DNA from: Microbacterium sp. Leaf320
Lineage (GTDB): Bacteria > Actinomycetota > Actinomycetes > Actinomycetales > Microbacteriaceae
Assembly (NCBI RefSeq): GCF_001423485.1
Contig: NZ_LMOD01000005.1
Span: forward strand, 1 to 64,000
Length of the DNA: 64,000 nucleotides
Direction: 5' to 3'
Of the stretch, positions 43,283 to 53,750 are shown piece by piece. Position 1 is the stretch's first letter. Each line of letters opens with the position of its first letter. A program made the position numbers and the translations under genes. The notes below the pieces were generated by a model that saw nothing but the letters and a program-made list of their open reading frames with translations, was not told the DNA's origin and searched no databases.

Positions 43283-46200
43283 ATGTTCCAGAAGATCCTT
43301 GTGGCGAACCGCGGCGAGATCGCGATCCGTGCCTTCCGTGCGGCATTCGAGGTCGGAGCCAGGACCGTCGCCGTCTTCCCTCATGAAGACCGTGGGTCGG
43401 TCCATCGGCTCAAGGCCGATGAGGCGTACGAGATCGGCGAGCGGGGCCATCCGGTCCGCGCGTACCTCGATGTCGATGAGATCATCCGCGTCGCGAAGGA
43501 TGCGGGGGCGGACGCGATCTACCCGGGCTATGGGTTCCTCTCAGAGAACCCGGAGCTGGCGGAGAAGGCAGCCGCGAACGGCATCACCTTCATCGGCCCG
43601 CCGGCGAAGGTGCTCGAGATGGCGGGCAACAAGGTCGAGGCCAAACGTCACGCGATCGAGGCCGGTGTCCCCGTGCTCCGGTCGACCGAGGCATCTGACG
43701 ACGTCGAGGCGCTCGTGGCTCAGGCGGCAGAGATCGGGTTCCCCCTGTTCGCAAAGGCCGTCGCCGGCGGTGGCGGACGCGGCATGCGTCGGGTCGAGTC
43801 GGCGGCGGAGCTGGCCCCCGCACTCGCCGAGGCGATGCGTGAGGCCGAGAGCGCGTTCGGCGACCCGAGGATGTTCCTCGAGCAGGCCGTGCTGCGTCCT
43901 CGCCACATCGAGGTGCAGATCCTCGCCGACAAGTCCGGTGAGACCGTTCATCTGTTCGAGCGCGACTGCTCGGTGCAGCGTCGCCACCAGAAGGTGGTCG
44001 AGATCGCACCGGCCCCGAACCTCGACGACAGCATCCGCACGGCACTCCACGGTTACGCCGTCGCATTCGCCCGCTCGATCGGATATGAGAATGCCGGGAC
44101 GGTGGAGTTCCTTCTCGAGACGGCGGGGGAGCGCACCGGCGAGGTCGTCTTCATCGAGATGAATCCGCGCATCCAGGTCGAGCACACGGTCACGGAAGAG
44201 GTCACCGACGTGGACCTCGTGCAGAGCCAGATGCGCATCGCCGCCGGTCAGACGCTCGCAGAGCTGGGACTCGAACAGAAGAACCTGCACGTGCGGGGCG
44301 CCGCTCTGCAATGCCGCATCACGACCGAAGACCCTACGCAGGGGTTCCGACCCGACACAGGGAAGATCACGACTTACCGCTCGCCCGGTGGAGCCGGCAT
44401 CCGCCTCGACGGCGGCACAGTCCACCAGGGCGCGCAGATCAGCCCGCACTTCGATTCGATGCTGGCGAAGCTGACCTGCCGCGGTCGGGACTTCCCGGCG
44501 GCCGTCGCCCGCGCGCGGCGTGCGCTGGCGGAGTTCCGCATCCGCGGCGTCTCGACGAACATCCCCTTCCTGCAGGCGCTGCTGGACGATGACGCGTTCA
44601 TCGCCGGCGACGTGAGCACCTCGTTCATCGACGAGCGCCCTGATCTGCTCCGAGGGCGCGAGTCGAAGGACCGCGGCACGAGGATCCTCAACTGGCTGGT
44701 CGACGTCACGGTCAACAAGCCGCATGGCACGCACCCGGGGTCGCTCGACCCGCGGACCAAGCTGCCGGCGCTCGACCTCTCCGTCGAGCCGGCCGCGGGG
44801 TCGCGCCAGAGGCTCCTCGAACTCGGCCCCGAGGGATTCGCGAGAAGCCTGCGCGAGCAGAGTGCTCTCGCCATCACCGACACGACGTTCCGCGACGCGC
44901 ACCAGTCGCTGCTCGCCACTCGAGTGCGCACGCGGGACCTCGTCGCCGTCGCCCCGCACATCGCCAGGATGACGCCCGGACTGCTCTCGGTCGAGGCCTG
45001 GGGCGGCGCGACCTACGATGTCGCGCTGCGGTTCCTCGGGGAAGACCCGTGGGAGCGCCTCGACAAGCTCCGTGCGGCACTGCCGAACGTCGCGATCCAG
45101 ATGCTGCTCCGGGGACGCAACACTGTGGGGTACACGCCGTACCCGACAGCCGTGACGGAGGCATTCGTGCAGGAGGCGGCAGCCAGCGGCGTCGACATCT
45201 TCCGGATCTTCGACGCGCTGAACGACGTCGAGCAGATGCGCCCGGCGATCGAAGCCGTCCGGAACACCGGCACAGCGGTCGCCGAGGTGGCGCTCTGCTA
45301 CACCGGAGACCTTCTCAACCCCGCCGAGGACCTCTACACGCTGGACTACTATCTGACCCTCGCGGACCAGATCGTCGCAGCCGGCGCCCACATCATCGCC
45401 ATCAAGGACATGGCAGGACTGCTGCGCCCCGCCGCAGCGGCGAAGCTCGTCGCAGCACTGCGAGAGCGCTTCGACCTCCCCGTCCACCTCCACACGCACG
45501 ACACCCCGGGCGGACAGCTCGCGACTCTTCTGGCCGCCAGCGCTGCGGGCGTGGATGCGGTGGATGCGGCATCCGCACCGCTCGCCGGCACGACGAGTCA
45601 GCCGTCGCTCTCGTCGCTCGTCGCGGCGCTCGCGCACACCGACCGCGACAGCGGCATCGATCTCGGCAGCGTCTCGGATCTCGAACCGTACTGGGAGGCA
45701 GTCCGTCGGGTCTACGCGCCGTTCGAGTCCGGTCTGCCCGGACCCACGGGGCGCGTCTACCGCCACGAGATCCCGGGCGGCCAGCTCTCCAACCTCCGGC
45801 AGCAGGCGAAGGCGCTGGGCCTCGCAGACGACTTCGAGCTCATCGAGGACATGTACGCCGCCGCCGACCGCATCCTCGGACGCGTTCCCAAGGTGACTCC
45901 GTCGTCGAAGGTCGTCGGGGACCTGGCGCTGCACCTCGCGGCGGTCAAGGCAGACCCCGCAGACTTCGAGGCGAACCCCGAGAAGTACGACGTGCCGGAT
46001 TCCGTCGTCGGATTCATGGCCGGCGAGCTCGGAGATCTTCCCGGCGGCTGGCCAGAGCCCTTCCGTACCAAGGTGCTGGCAGGTCGGTCGGTGCGCACCG
46101 GACTCACCGAGATCTCGGCGGACGACGAAGCCGCACTCGCGGGCGACAGCGCAAGCCGTCGCGCTCGTCTGAACACCCTGCTGTTCCCGGCTCCGATGCG

Positions 46201-46690
46201 CGAATTCACTCAGATGAGGGAACAGTTCGGCGATCTCTCGGTGCTCGACACCAGCGACTACCTCTACGGACTCGTGCAGGGGCAGGAGCACCTGGTCGAG
46301 ATCGACCGGGGAGTGCAGCTGTTCGTCGGTCTCGAGGCCATCGGCGACGCGGACGACAAGGGCATGCGCACAGTGATGACCACCCTCAACGGTCAGCTGC
46401 GACCGGTTTTCGTGAGGGACAGGGCGGTGGCCGTCGACACCCACGAGATCGAGAAAGCCGACACCTCGGTCGCGGGGCACGTGGCTGCGCCGTTCTCCGG
46501 TGTCGTGACGCTCAAGGTCGAGGTCGGCACCGCGGTAAGGGCCGGCGAACCGGTCGCATCCATCGAAGCGATGAAGATGGAGGCGGCCATCACCGCCTCC
46601 GTCGACGGCGTGATCGAACGCCTCGCCATCGGGACGACGCAGCAGGTCGAAGCAGGAGATCTTTTGGTCGTCATCAGCCCGGCGCACTAA
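43283..46690 (+). CDS. pyc: Pyruvate carboxylase
   Basis: Encodes 1135 aa, full length. Order: biotin carboxylase (KILVANRGEIAIRAFRA; AVAGGGGRGMRRV ATP loop), carboxyltransferase (DTTFRDAHQSLLATRVR; HTHDTPGGQ), and biotin carrier (SIEAMKMEAAI, biotinyl Lys). It makes oxaloacetate from pyruvate for anaplerosis. ATG 43283 follows AGAGG; the GTG two codons earlier is a less likely start. Confidence 0.97.
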   Translation: MFQKILVANRGEIAIRAFRAAFEVGARTVAVFPHEDRGSVHRLKADEAYEIGERGHPVRAYLDVDEIIRVAKDAGADAIYPGYGFLSENPELAEKAAANGITFIGPPAKVLEMAGNKVEAKRHAIEAGVPVLRSTEASDDVEALVAQAAEIGFPLFAKAVAGGGGRGMRRVESAAELAPALAEAMREAESAFGDPRMFLEQAVLRPRHIEVQILADKSGETVHLFERDCSVQRRHQKVVEIAPAPNLDDSIRTALHGYAVAFARSIGYENAGTVEFLLETAGERTGEVVFIEMNPRIQVEHTVTEEVTDVDLVQSQMRIAAGQTLAELGLEQKNLHVRGAALQCRITTEDPTQGFRPDTGKITTYRSPGGAGIRLDGGTVHQGAQISPHFDSMLAKLTCRGRDFPAAVARARRALAEFRIRGVSTNIPFLQALLDDDAFIAGDVSTSFIDERPDLLRGRESKDRGTRILNWLVDVTVNKPHGTHPGSLDPRTKLPALDLSVEPAAGSRQRLLELGPEGFARSLREQSALAITDTTFRDAHQSLLATRVRTRDLVAVAPHIARMTPGLLSVEAWGGATYDVALRFLGEDPWERLDKLRAALPNVAIQMLLRGRNTVGYTPYPTAVTEAFVQEAAASGVDIFRIFDALNDVEQMRPAIEAVRNTGTAVAEVALCYTGDLLNPAEDLYTLDYYLTLADQIVAAGAHIIAIKDMAGLLRPAAAAKLVAALRERFDLPVHLHTHDTPGGQLATLLAASAAGVDAVDAASAPLAGTTSQPSLSSLVAALAHTDRDSGIDLGSVSDLEPYWEAVRRVYAPFESGLPGPTGRVYRHEIPGGQLSNLRQQAKALGLADDFELIEDMYAAADRILGRVPKVTPSSKVVGDLALHLAAVKADPADFEANPEKYDVPDSVVGFMAGELGDLPGGWPEPFRTKVLAGRSVRTGLTEISADDEAALAGDSASRRARLNTLLFPAPMREFTQMREQFGDLSVLDTSDYLYGLVQGQEHLVEIDRGVQLFVGLEAIGDADDKGMRTVMTTLNGQLRPVFVRDRAVAVDTHEIEKADTSVAGHVAAPFSGVVTLKVEVGTAVRAGEPVASIEAMKMEAAITASVDGVIERLAIGTTQQVEAGDLLVVISPAH

Positions 46691-46691
46691 T

Positions 46692-46742
46692 CTTGTGCGG
46701 GCGAGGCCGCGCTCGACGCAGCGCACCCGAGGCCCGCACAAG
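46692..46742. other. Long inverted repeat after pyc
   Basis: CTTGTGCGGGC and GCCCGCACAAG pair perfectly around a 29-base GC-rich loop and nearly fill the 66-bp space before the next gene. No T tract follows; instead TTGGAGC, the ribosome site of the next gene, comes next. It could be a weak terminator or a structure near that site. Confidence 0.6.
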
Positions 46743-46756
46743 CTTGGAGCGACAAC

Positions 46757-49005
<2,249 letters not shown>

Positions 49006-49006
<1 letters not shown>

Positions 49007-49497
49007 TGGCGGTTCGCGAGATCCGGGTCTTCGGAGACCCCGTGCTTCGTGCCGTGTGCAGCCCGATCGACGTGATCGACGACGGAGTACGGGCCCTGGT
49101 GACGGATCTGATCGACACCGTGGAGGTGCCGGGACGTGCGGGCGTCGCCGCTCCCCAGATCGGTGTCGCCGTTCGGGCCTTCAGCTACAACATCGACGGT
49201 GACATCGGCTATGTGCTCAATCCGGTCCTGACCGAGGTGCGCGGAGAGCCCGTGCCGACGGGCGAGGGATGCCTGTCGGTCCCCGGGCTCTGGCACGATG
49301 CTATGCGTCATCCGTGGGCCCGGGTCGAGGGGATCGACCTCGACGGCGAACCGGTGGTGCTCGAAGGCGATGGCCTGCTGGCGCAGGCGCTCCAGCACGA
49401 GACGGATCACCTCGACGGCAAGCTCTACCTCACGCGACTGGATGCCGAGACGCGCAAGCGCGCGATGCGCGAGGTGCGCGAGAGCGACTGGTTCTGA
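49006..49497 (+). CDS. def: Peptide deformylase
   Basis: Encodes 163 aa. The three family motifs are seen: [10 protein letters not shown] near residue 48, EGCLSVPG near residue 87 (metal Cys), and QHETDHLDG near residue 130 (HExxH). It removes formyl groups from new proteins. Its ATG overlaps the stop of the acidic ATPase gene, giving a fixed stoichiometric link between two apparently unrelated functions. Confidence 0.96.
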
Positions 49498-49512
49498 CCG
49501 GTCGGTGAAGAC

Positions 49513-49546
49513 GAGAAAGGGCCCCGCCGGAGCGGGGCCCTTTCTC
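49513..49546. terminator. Bidirectional terminator
   Basis: A perfect 15-bp stem GAGAAAGGGCCCCGC with loop CGGA lies between convergent def and fadD genes; the 3' arm ends in TTTCTC. Confidence 0.88.
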
Positions 49547-49560
49547 ATTCTCCGTTCGCC

Positions 49561-51393
49561 TCAGCCGCCGATGGCGACGTTGGTCGTCGAGACGGGCTCG
49601 TCGTAGATGGCGGCGATCTCGTCGGCGAAGTCGCTCATGATCACGTTCCGCTTGATCGAGAGCTTGGGCGTGAGGTGTCCGGACGCCTCGGTCCACTCGC
49701 TGTCGAGGATCGTGAACTTGCGGATCGACTCGGCGCGGGACACACGGGCGTTGGCGGCATCCACCGCCTTCTGGATCTCGGCGCGCACCGCATCGTTCTT
49801 CGCGGCGACCGCGAGGGACATGTCCTTGTCGAGTCCGGCATTCGAGAGCCACGTCGGCAGCATCTCGGAGTCGAGCGTGACGAGCGCCGAGATGAACGGG
49901 CGCTGGTCGCCGACCACGACGACCTGGCCGATGATCGGATTCGCGCGGATCGGGTCTTCGAGCGCGGCAGGTGCGACGTTCTTGCCGCCTGCCGTGACGA
50001 TGATCTCCTTCTTACGACCGGTGATCGTGAGGAAGCCCTCGGAGTCGAAGCTGCCGATGTCGCCGGTGTGGAACCAGCCGCCTTCGCTGAATGCCTCGGC
50101 GGTGGCTTCGGGGTTGTTCCAGTACTCCTTGAACACGTTGATACCCCGCACCTCGATCTCGCCATCGTCGGCGAGACGCACGCCCACGCCGGGGAGAGCG
50201 GGGCCGACGGTGCCGATCTTCGATTTGTCGGCGAGGTTCACGGTCGCGGGGGCCGTGGTCTCGGTGAGGCCGTAGCCCTCGAGGATCACGACGCCGAGGC
50301 TGTGGAAGAAATGACCGAGTCGAGAGCCGAGCGGAGCGGAGCCCGAGACGGCGTAGACGATCCTGCCGCCCATCGCCTCGCGCAGCTTGCTGTAGACCAG
50401 CTTGTTGAAAAGCGCGAACTTGAGCCGGGTCCCGAACGGGACGCTCTTTCCCTCTTCGACCAGCTTGGAGTGCTGGATCGCGACATCGGCCGCTGCCCGG
50501 AAGATCTTGCCCTTGCCTCCGGCCTCGGCCTTCTGCTCGGCCGAGTTGTAGACCTTCTCGAATACGCGGGGCACCGCGAGGAGGAAGGTCGGCTTGAAGG
50601 AGCCGAGCGCCGGCAGCAGCTGACGGGTGTCGGGCTGATGTCCGGTGCGGACGCCCGCATGGATGTTCAGGATCGAGATGAACCGCGCGAAGACGTGCGC
50701 GGTCGTGATGAACAGCAGCGTCGAAGAACCGGGAGTCTGCACCACGGCATCCAGCGCTTTGGCGGAGTTGCGGCAGAGCTCGACGAAGTTGCTGTGAGTG
50801 AGCACGCACCCCTTGGGGCGACCGGTCGACCCCGAGGTGTAGATGAGGGTGGCGATGTCGGAGCCGACGGCGATGTTGCGGAGTCGCTCGATCTCGGCGT
50901 CCGGAACGGATGCGCCCTGCGCCGTGAGTGCGTCGATGGCGCCGAGGTGAAGCTGCCAGACTTCGCGGAGCAGCGGGAGGTCGCCACGGACCTCGTCGAC
51001 CCGCGCGAAGTGCTCGGGGGACTCGACCACGAGTGCGATGGCACCGGAGTCTTCGAGGATCCACTGGATCTGCGACGGCGAGCTGGTCTCATAGATCGGG
51101 ACCATCACGGCACCGGCGTAGAAGAGTGCGAAGTCGACGAGTGTCCAGTCGTAGGTGGTGCGGGCGAGGAAGCCCACCTTCTCGCCCGGCTGGATACCCG
51201 CGGCGACGAAGCCCTTGGCCAGCGCGATGACGGCGGTCTCGAAATCCGCTGCGGTGATATCGCGCCATCCGGTGCCGTCGGGGACAGCGAAGAGAGGGCG
51301 ATCCGGAGTGGCCTGGACGCGCTTCGCCAGGAGGTCGGCGATGTTCGCTTCGGGATCGGCGGGGACGACGGCGGGGACTTCAAACTGGACCAC
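49561..51393 (-). CDS. fadD: Long-chain fatty acid-CoA ligase (FadD15-like)
   Basis: Encodes 610 aa. AMP-binding motif LIYTSGSTGRPKGCVLTH near residue 180, then LEGYGLTETTAPATVN and GWFHTGDIGSFDSEGFLTI. It activates fatty acids with ATP and CoA at the membrane surface. GTG 51393 is chosen from GAAGGAG six bases upstream; TAGACT (complement of 51435-51440) may be the -10. Divergent from plsC, which uses acyl chains, so both serve lipid synthesis. Confidence 0.93.
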   Translation of the reverse strand: MVQFEVPAVVPADPEANIADLLAKRVQATPDRPLFAVPDGTGWRDITAADFETAVIALAKGFVAAGIQPGEKVGFLARTTYDWTLVDFALFYAGAVMVPIYETSSPSQIQWILEDSGAIALVVESPEHFARVDEVRGDLPLLREVWQLHLGAIDALTAQGASVPDAEIERLRNIAVGSDIATLIYTSGSTGRPKGCVLTHSNFVELCRNSAKALDAVVQTPGSSTLLFITTAHVFARFISILNIHAGVRTGHQPDTRQLLPALGSFKPTFLLAVPRVFEKVYNSAEQKAEAGGKGKIFRAAADVAIQHSKLVEEGKSVPFGTRLKFALFNKLVYSKLREAMGGRIVYAVSGSAPLGSRLGHFFHSLGVVILEGYGLTETTAPATVNLADKSKIGTVGPALPGVGVRLADDGEIEVRGINVFKEYWNNPEATAEAFSEGGWFHTGDIGSFDSEGFLTITGRKKEIIVTAGGKNVAPAALEDPIRANPIIGQVVVVGDQRPFISALVTLDSEMLPTWLSNAGLDKDMSLAVAAKNDAVRAEIQKAVDAANARVSRAESIRKFTILDSEWTEASGHLTPKLSIKRNVIMSDFADEIAAIYDEPVSTTNVAIGG

Positions 51394-51530
51394 GGCAGCT
51401 CCTTCGGTACCGGTCGGGCACTGGGTTGCACACGAGTCTAGGGCATGACACCGGGTCGCACCCGGCATGAGACTCAGTCGCCTTTCGCGACAGAGTGGGC
51501 GCACGCTCTGGCGGATGCCGATCCCGGCGC

Positions 51531-51536
51531 TAGACT
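51531..51536 (+). promoter_or_regulatory. -10 element TAGACT of plsC
   Basis: TAGACT ends eight bases before the ATG at 51545, with no ribosome site between. This decides the plsC start. Confidence 0.55.
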
Positions 51537-51544
51537 TCACCTCG

Positions 51545-52243
51545 ATGTTCTACTGGCTCATGAAGTACGTCGCGATCGGACCCGTCGTCAAGGCCGTCTT
51601 CCGACCGTGGGTGGTCGGGCGTGCGAACATCCCGGCGAACGGCGCGGCGATCCTCGCCAGCAACCACCTCTCGTTCGCGGATTCGATCTTCCTGCCGCTC
51701 ATGATCGATCGCCCCATGTCGTTCCTCGCGAAGAGCGACTACTTCACCGGGCGGGGGATCAAAGGGTGGGCCACGAAGTTCTTCATGAAGGCCACCGGCC
51801 AGATCCCGATCGACCGCTCGGGAGGCAAGGCATCCGAGGCGTCGCTGAACACCGGGCTCCAGGTGCTCGGGAGAGGTGACCTGCTCGGCATCTACCCGGA
51901 GGGCACCCGCAGCCCGGATGGACGGCTCTATCGGGGGCGCACCGGCATCGCCCGGATGGCCATGGAAGCGAAGGTTCCCGTCATCCCGGTCATCATGGTC
52001 GACACCGACACCGCGATGCCGATCGGTCAGAGGGTGCCACGGGTCACACGCGTCGGGATCGTCGTCGGCGAGCCCCTGGATTTCTCGCGTTACGCGGGTA
52101 TGGAGAACGACCGCTACATACTGCGGTCGGTCACGGACGAGATCATGGTCGCGCTCCAGCGACTGGGGGAGCAGCAGTACGACGACGTCTACGCGTCGAC
52201 CGTGAAGGACCGTCTCCCGGTGCGCGTCACACGGCGCTCCTGA
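51545..52243 (+). CDS. plsC: 1-acyl-glycerol-3-phosphate acyltransferase
   Basis: Encodes 232 aa. Acyltransferase motif I SNHLSFADS (NHxxxxD) near residue 37, motif III YPEGTRSPDG near residue 117. It adds the second acyl chain to make phosphatidic acid. The start at 51545 gives the N-terminus FYWLMKYVAIGPVVK usual in this family and fits the -10; in-frame ATGs at 51467 and 51515 lie upstream of that promoter. Confidence 0.92.
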   Translation: MFYWLMKYVAIGPVVKAVFRPWVVGRANIPANGAAILASNHLSFADSIFLPLMIDRPMSFLAKSDYFTGRGIKGWATKFFMKATGQIPIDRSGGKASEASLNTGLQVLGRGDLLGIYPEGTRSPDGRLYRGRTGIARMAMEAKVPVIPVIMVDTDTAMPIGQRVPRVTRVGIVVGEPLDFSRYAGMENDRYILRSVTDEIMVALQRLGEQQYDDVYASTVKDRLPVRVTRRS

Positions 52244-52268
52244 GGCATCCCGGGTTCGCGCCGAGCAC

Positions 52269-52274
52269 TAGGCT
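52269..52274 (+). promoter_or_regulatory. -10 element TAGGCT of aroG
   Basis: TAGGCT is followed by GGAGTC and the ATG at 52281. The GGAG could be a ribosome site only if transcription began earlier, so a leaderless start is favoured. Confidence 0.5.
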
Positions 52275-52280
52275 GGAGTC

Positions 52281-53621
52281 ATGCTCCAGCACCACATCGA
52301 CGCGCTTGATGCGTGGCGTTCGCTCCCGATCAAGCAGCAGCCTCAGTGGCACGACGCCGCTCGCGTATCCGAGGTCTCCGCGCAGATCTCGACGCTTCCG
52401 CCCCTGGTGTTCGCCGGCGAGGTCGACAACCTGCGCGACCGTCTCGCACGCGCGGCATCCGGGCAGGCCTTCCTGCTCCAGGGCGGTGACTGCGCCGAGA
52501 CCTTCGCCGGAGCGACCGCCGATCAGATCCGCAACCGGATCAAGACCGTTCTGCAGATGGCTGTCGTGCTGACCTATGGGGCATCGATGCCGGTCGTGAA
52601 GATGGGGCGTATGGCGGGGCAGTTCGCCAAGCCGCGATCGAGCGACACCGAGACCAGAGGCGACGTCACTCTGCCCGCATACCGCGGCGACATCGTCAAC
52701 GGCTACGACTTCACCGAAGGATCGCGTCGTCCGGATCCGGCTCGACTGCTCCAGGGTTACCACACCGCCGCCTCGACGCTGAACCTCATCCGTGCCTTCA
52801 CGCAGGGTGGCTTCGCCGACCTCCGCGAGGTGCACTCCTGGAACAAGGGCTTCGCCCAGAACCCGGCGAACCAGCGCTACGAGCGCATGGCCGCCGAGAT
52901 CGATCGGGCCATCAAGTTCATGGAGGCGGCCGGCGCCGACTTCGACGAGCTCACCCGCGTGGAGTTCTTCACGGGGCACGAGGGTCTGCTGATGGACTAC
53001 GAGCGCCCGATGACCCGCATCGACTCCCGCACAGACACGCCGTTCAACACCTCGGCGCACTTCCTGTGGATCGGTGAGCGCACGCGCGAGCTCGACGGCG
53101 CGCACATCGACTACTTCTCGAAGATCCGCAACCCCATCGGCGTCAAGCTCGGCCCGACCACGACGCCCGAGACGGCTCTGGCTCTGATCGACAAGCTCGA
53201 CCCGAACCGCGAGCCCGGACGACTGACGTTCATCACGCGCATGGGAGCGGGCAAGATCCGCGACGCTCTGCCGCCGCTGCTCGAGGCTGTCCGCGATTCG
53301 GGTGCGCAGCCGCTGTGGGTCACCGACCCGATGCACGGCAACGGCATCACGACGCCCACGGGGTACAAGACGCGTCGCTTCGACGACGTCGTCGACGAGG
53401 TGCGCGGCTTCTTCGAGGCACACCGCGCTGCCGGCACGTTCCCCGGGGGCATCCACGTCGAGCTCACCGGTGACGACGTCACGGAGTGCCTCGGCGGATC
53501 CGAGCACATCGACGAGGCAGCGCTCGCGACTCGCTACGAGAGCCTCTGCGACCCGCGTCTGAACCACATGCAGTCGCTGGAACTGGCCTTCCTCGTGGCT
53601 GAGGAGCTCGAGAAGCGCTGA
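52281..53621 (+). CDS. aroG: Class II DAHP synthase
   Basis: Encodes 446 aa, the length of plant-type DAHP synthase. Conserved blocks: FLLQGGDCAETF (metal Cys), KMGRMAGQFAKPRS, HFLWIGERTR, KLGPTTTPE, WVTDPMHGNG and GGIHVELTGDDVTECLGG. It condenses phosphoenolpyruvate and erythrose-4-phosphate to start aromatic synthesis. The neighbouring kinase and Rv2175c-like gene repeat the aroG-pknL neighbourhood of mycobacteria. Confidence 0.96.
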   Translation: MLQHHIDALDAWRSLPIKQQPQWHDAARVSEVSAQISTLPPLVFAGEVDNLRDRLARAASGQAFLLQGGDCAETFAGATADQIRNRIKTVLQMAVVLTYGASMPVVKMGRMAGQFAKPRSSDTETRGDVTLPAYRGDIVNGYDFTEGSRRPDPARLLQGYHTAASTLNLIRAFTQGGFADLREVHSWNKGFAQNPANQRYERMAAEIDRAIKFMEAAGADFDELTRVEFFTGHEGLLMDYERPMTRIDSRTDTPFNTSAHFLWIGERTRELDGAHIDYFSKIRNPIGVKLGPTTTPETALALIDKLDPNREPGRLTFITRMGAGKIRDALPPLLEAVRDSGAQPLWVTDPMHGNGITTPTGYKTRRFDDVVDEVRGFFEAHRAAGTFPGGIHVELTGDDVTECLGGSEHIDEAALATRYESLCDPRLNHMQSLELAFLVAEELEKR

Positions 53622-53638
53622 TCCCGCATTCTGAAAAG

Positions 53639-53676
53639 ACGAACCGCCCTTCCCGAGATCGGGGAGGGCGGTTCGT
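53639..53676. terminator. Terminator between aroG and the kinase gene
   Basis: ACGAACCGCCCTTCCC pairs with GGGGAGGGCGGTTCGT with one G:T-type position, between two convergent genes. The left side is preceded by GAAAAG, giving a U tract for the minus direction. Confidence 0.82.
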
Positions 53677-53704
53677 GGTTCCGGAGTCGCTCGCGCGTCT
53701 CCGC

Positions 53705-53750
53705 AGCCGCACGCGCGACCGGGGGTCAGCCGCACGCGCGACCGGGGGTC
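53705..53750. repeat. Two perfect 23-bp tandem copies at the kinase stop
   Basis: AGCCGCACGCGCGACCGGGG plus GTC is present at 53705-53727 and again at 53728-53750, and a short third start (AGCCGC) follows. The second copy ends within the stop codon region of the kinase gene (53749-53751). Confidence 0.92.
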
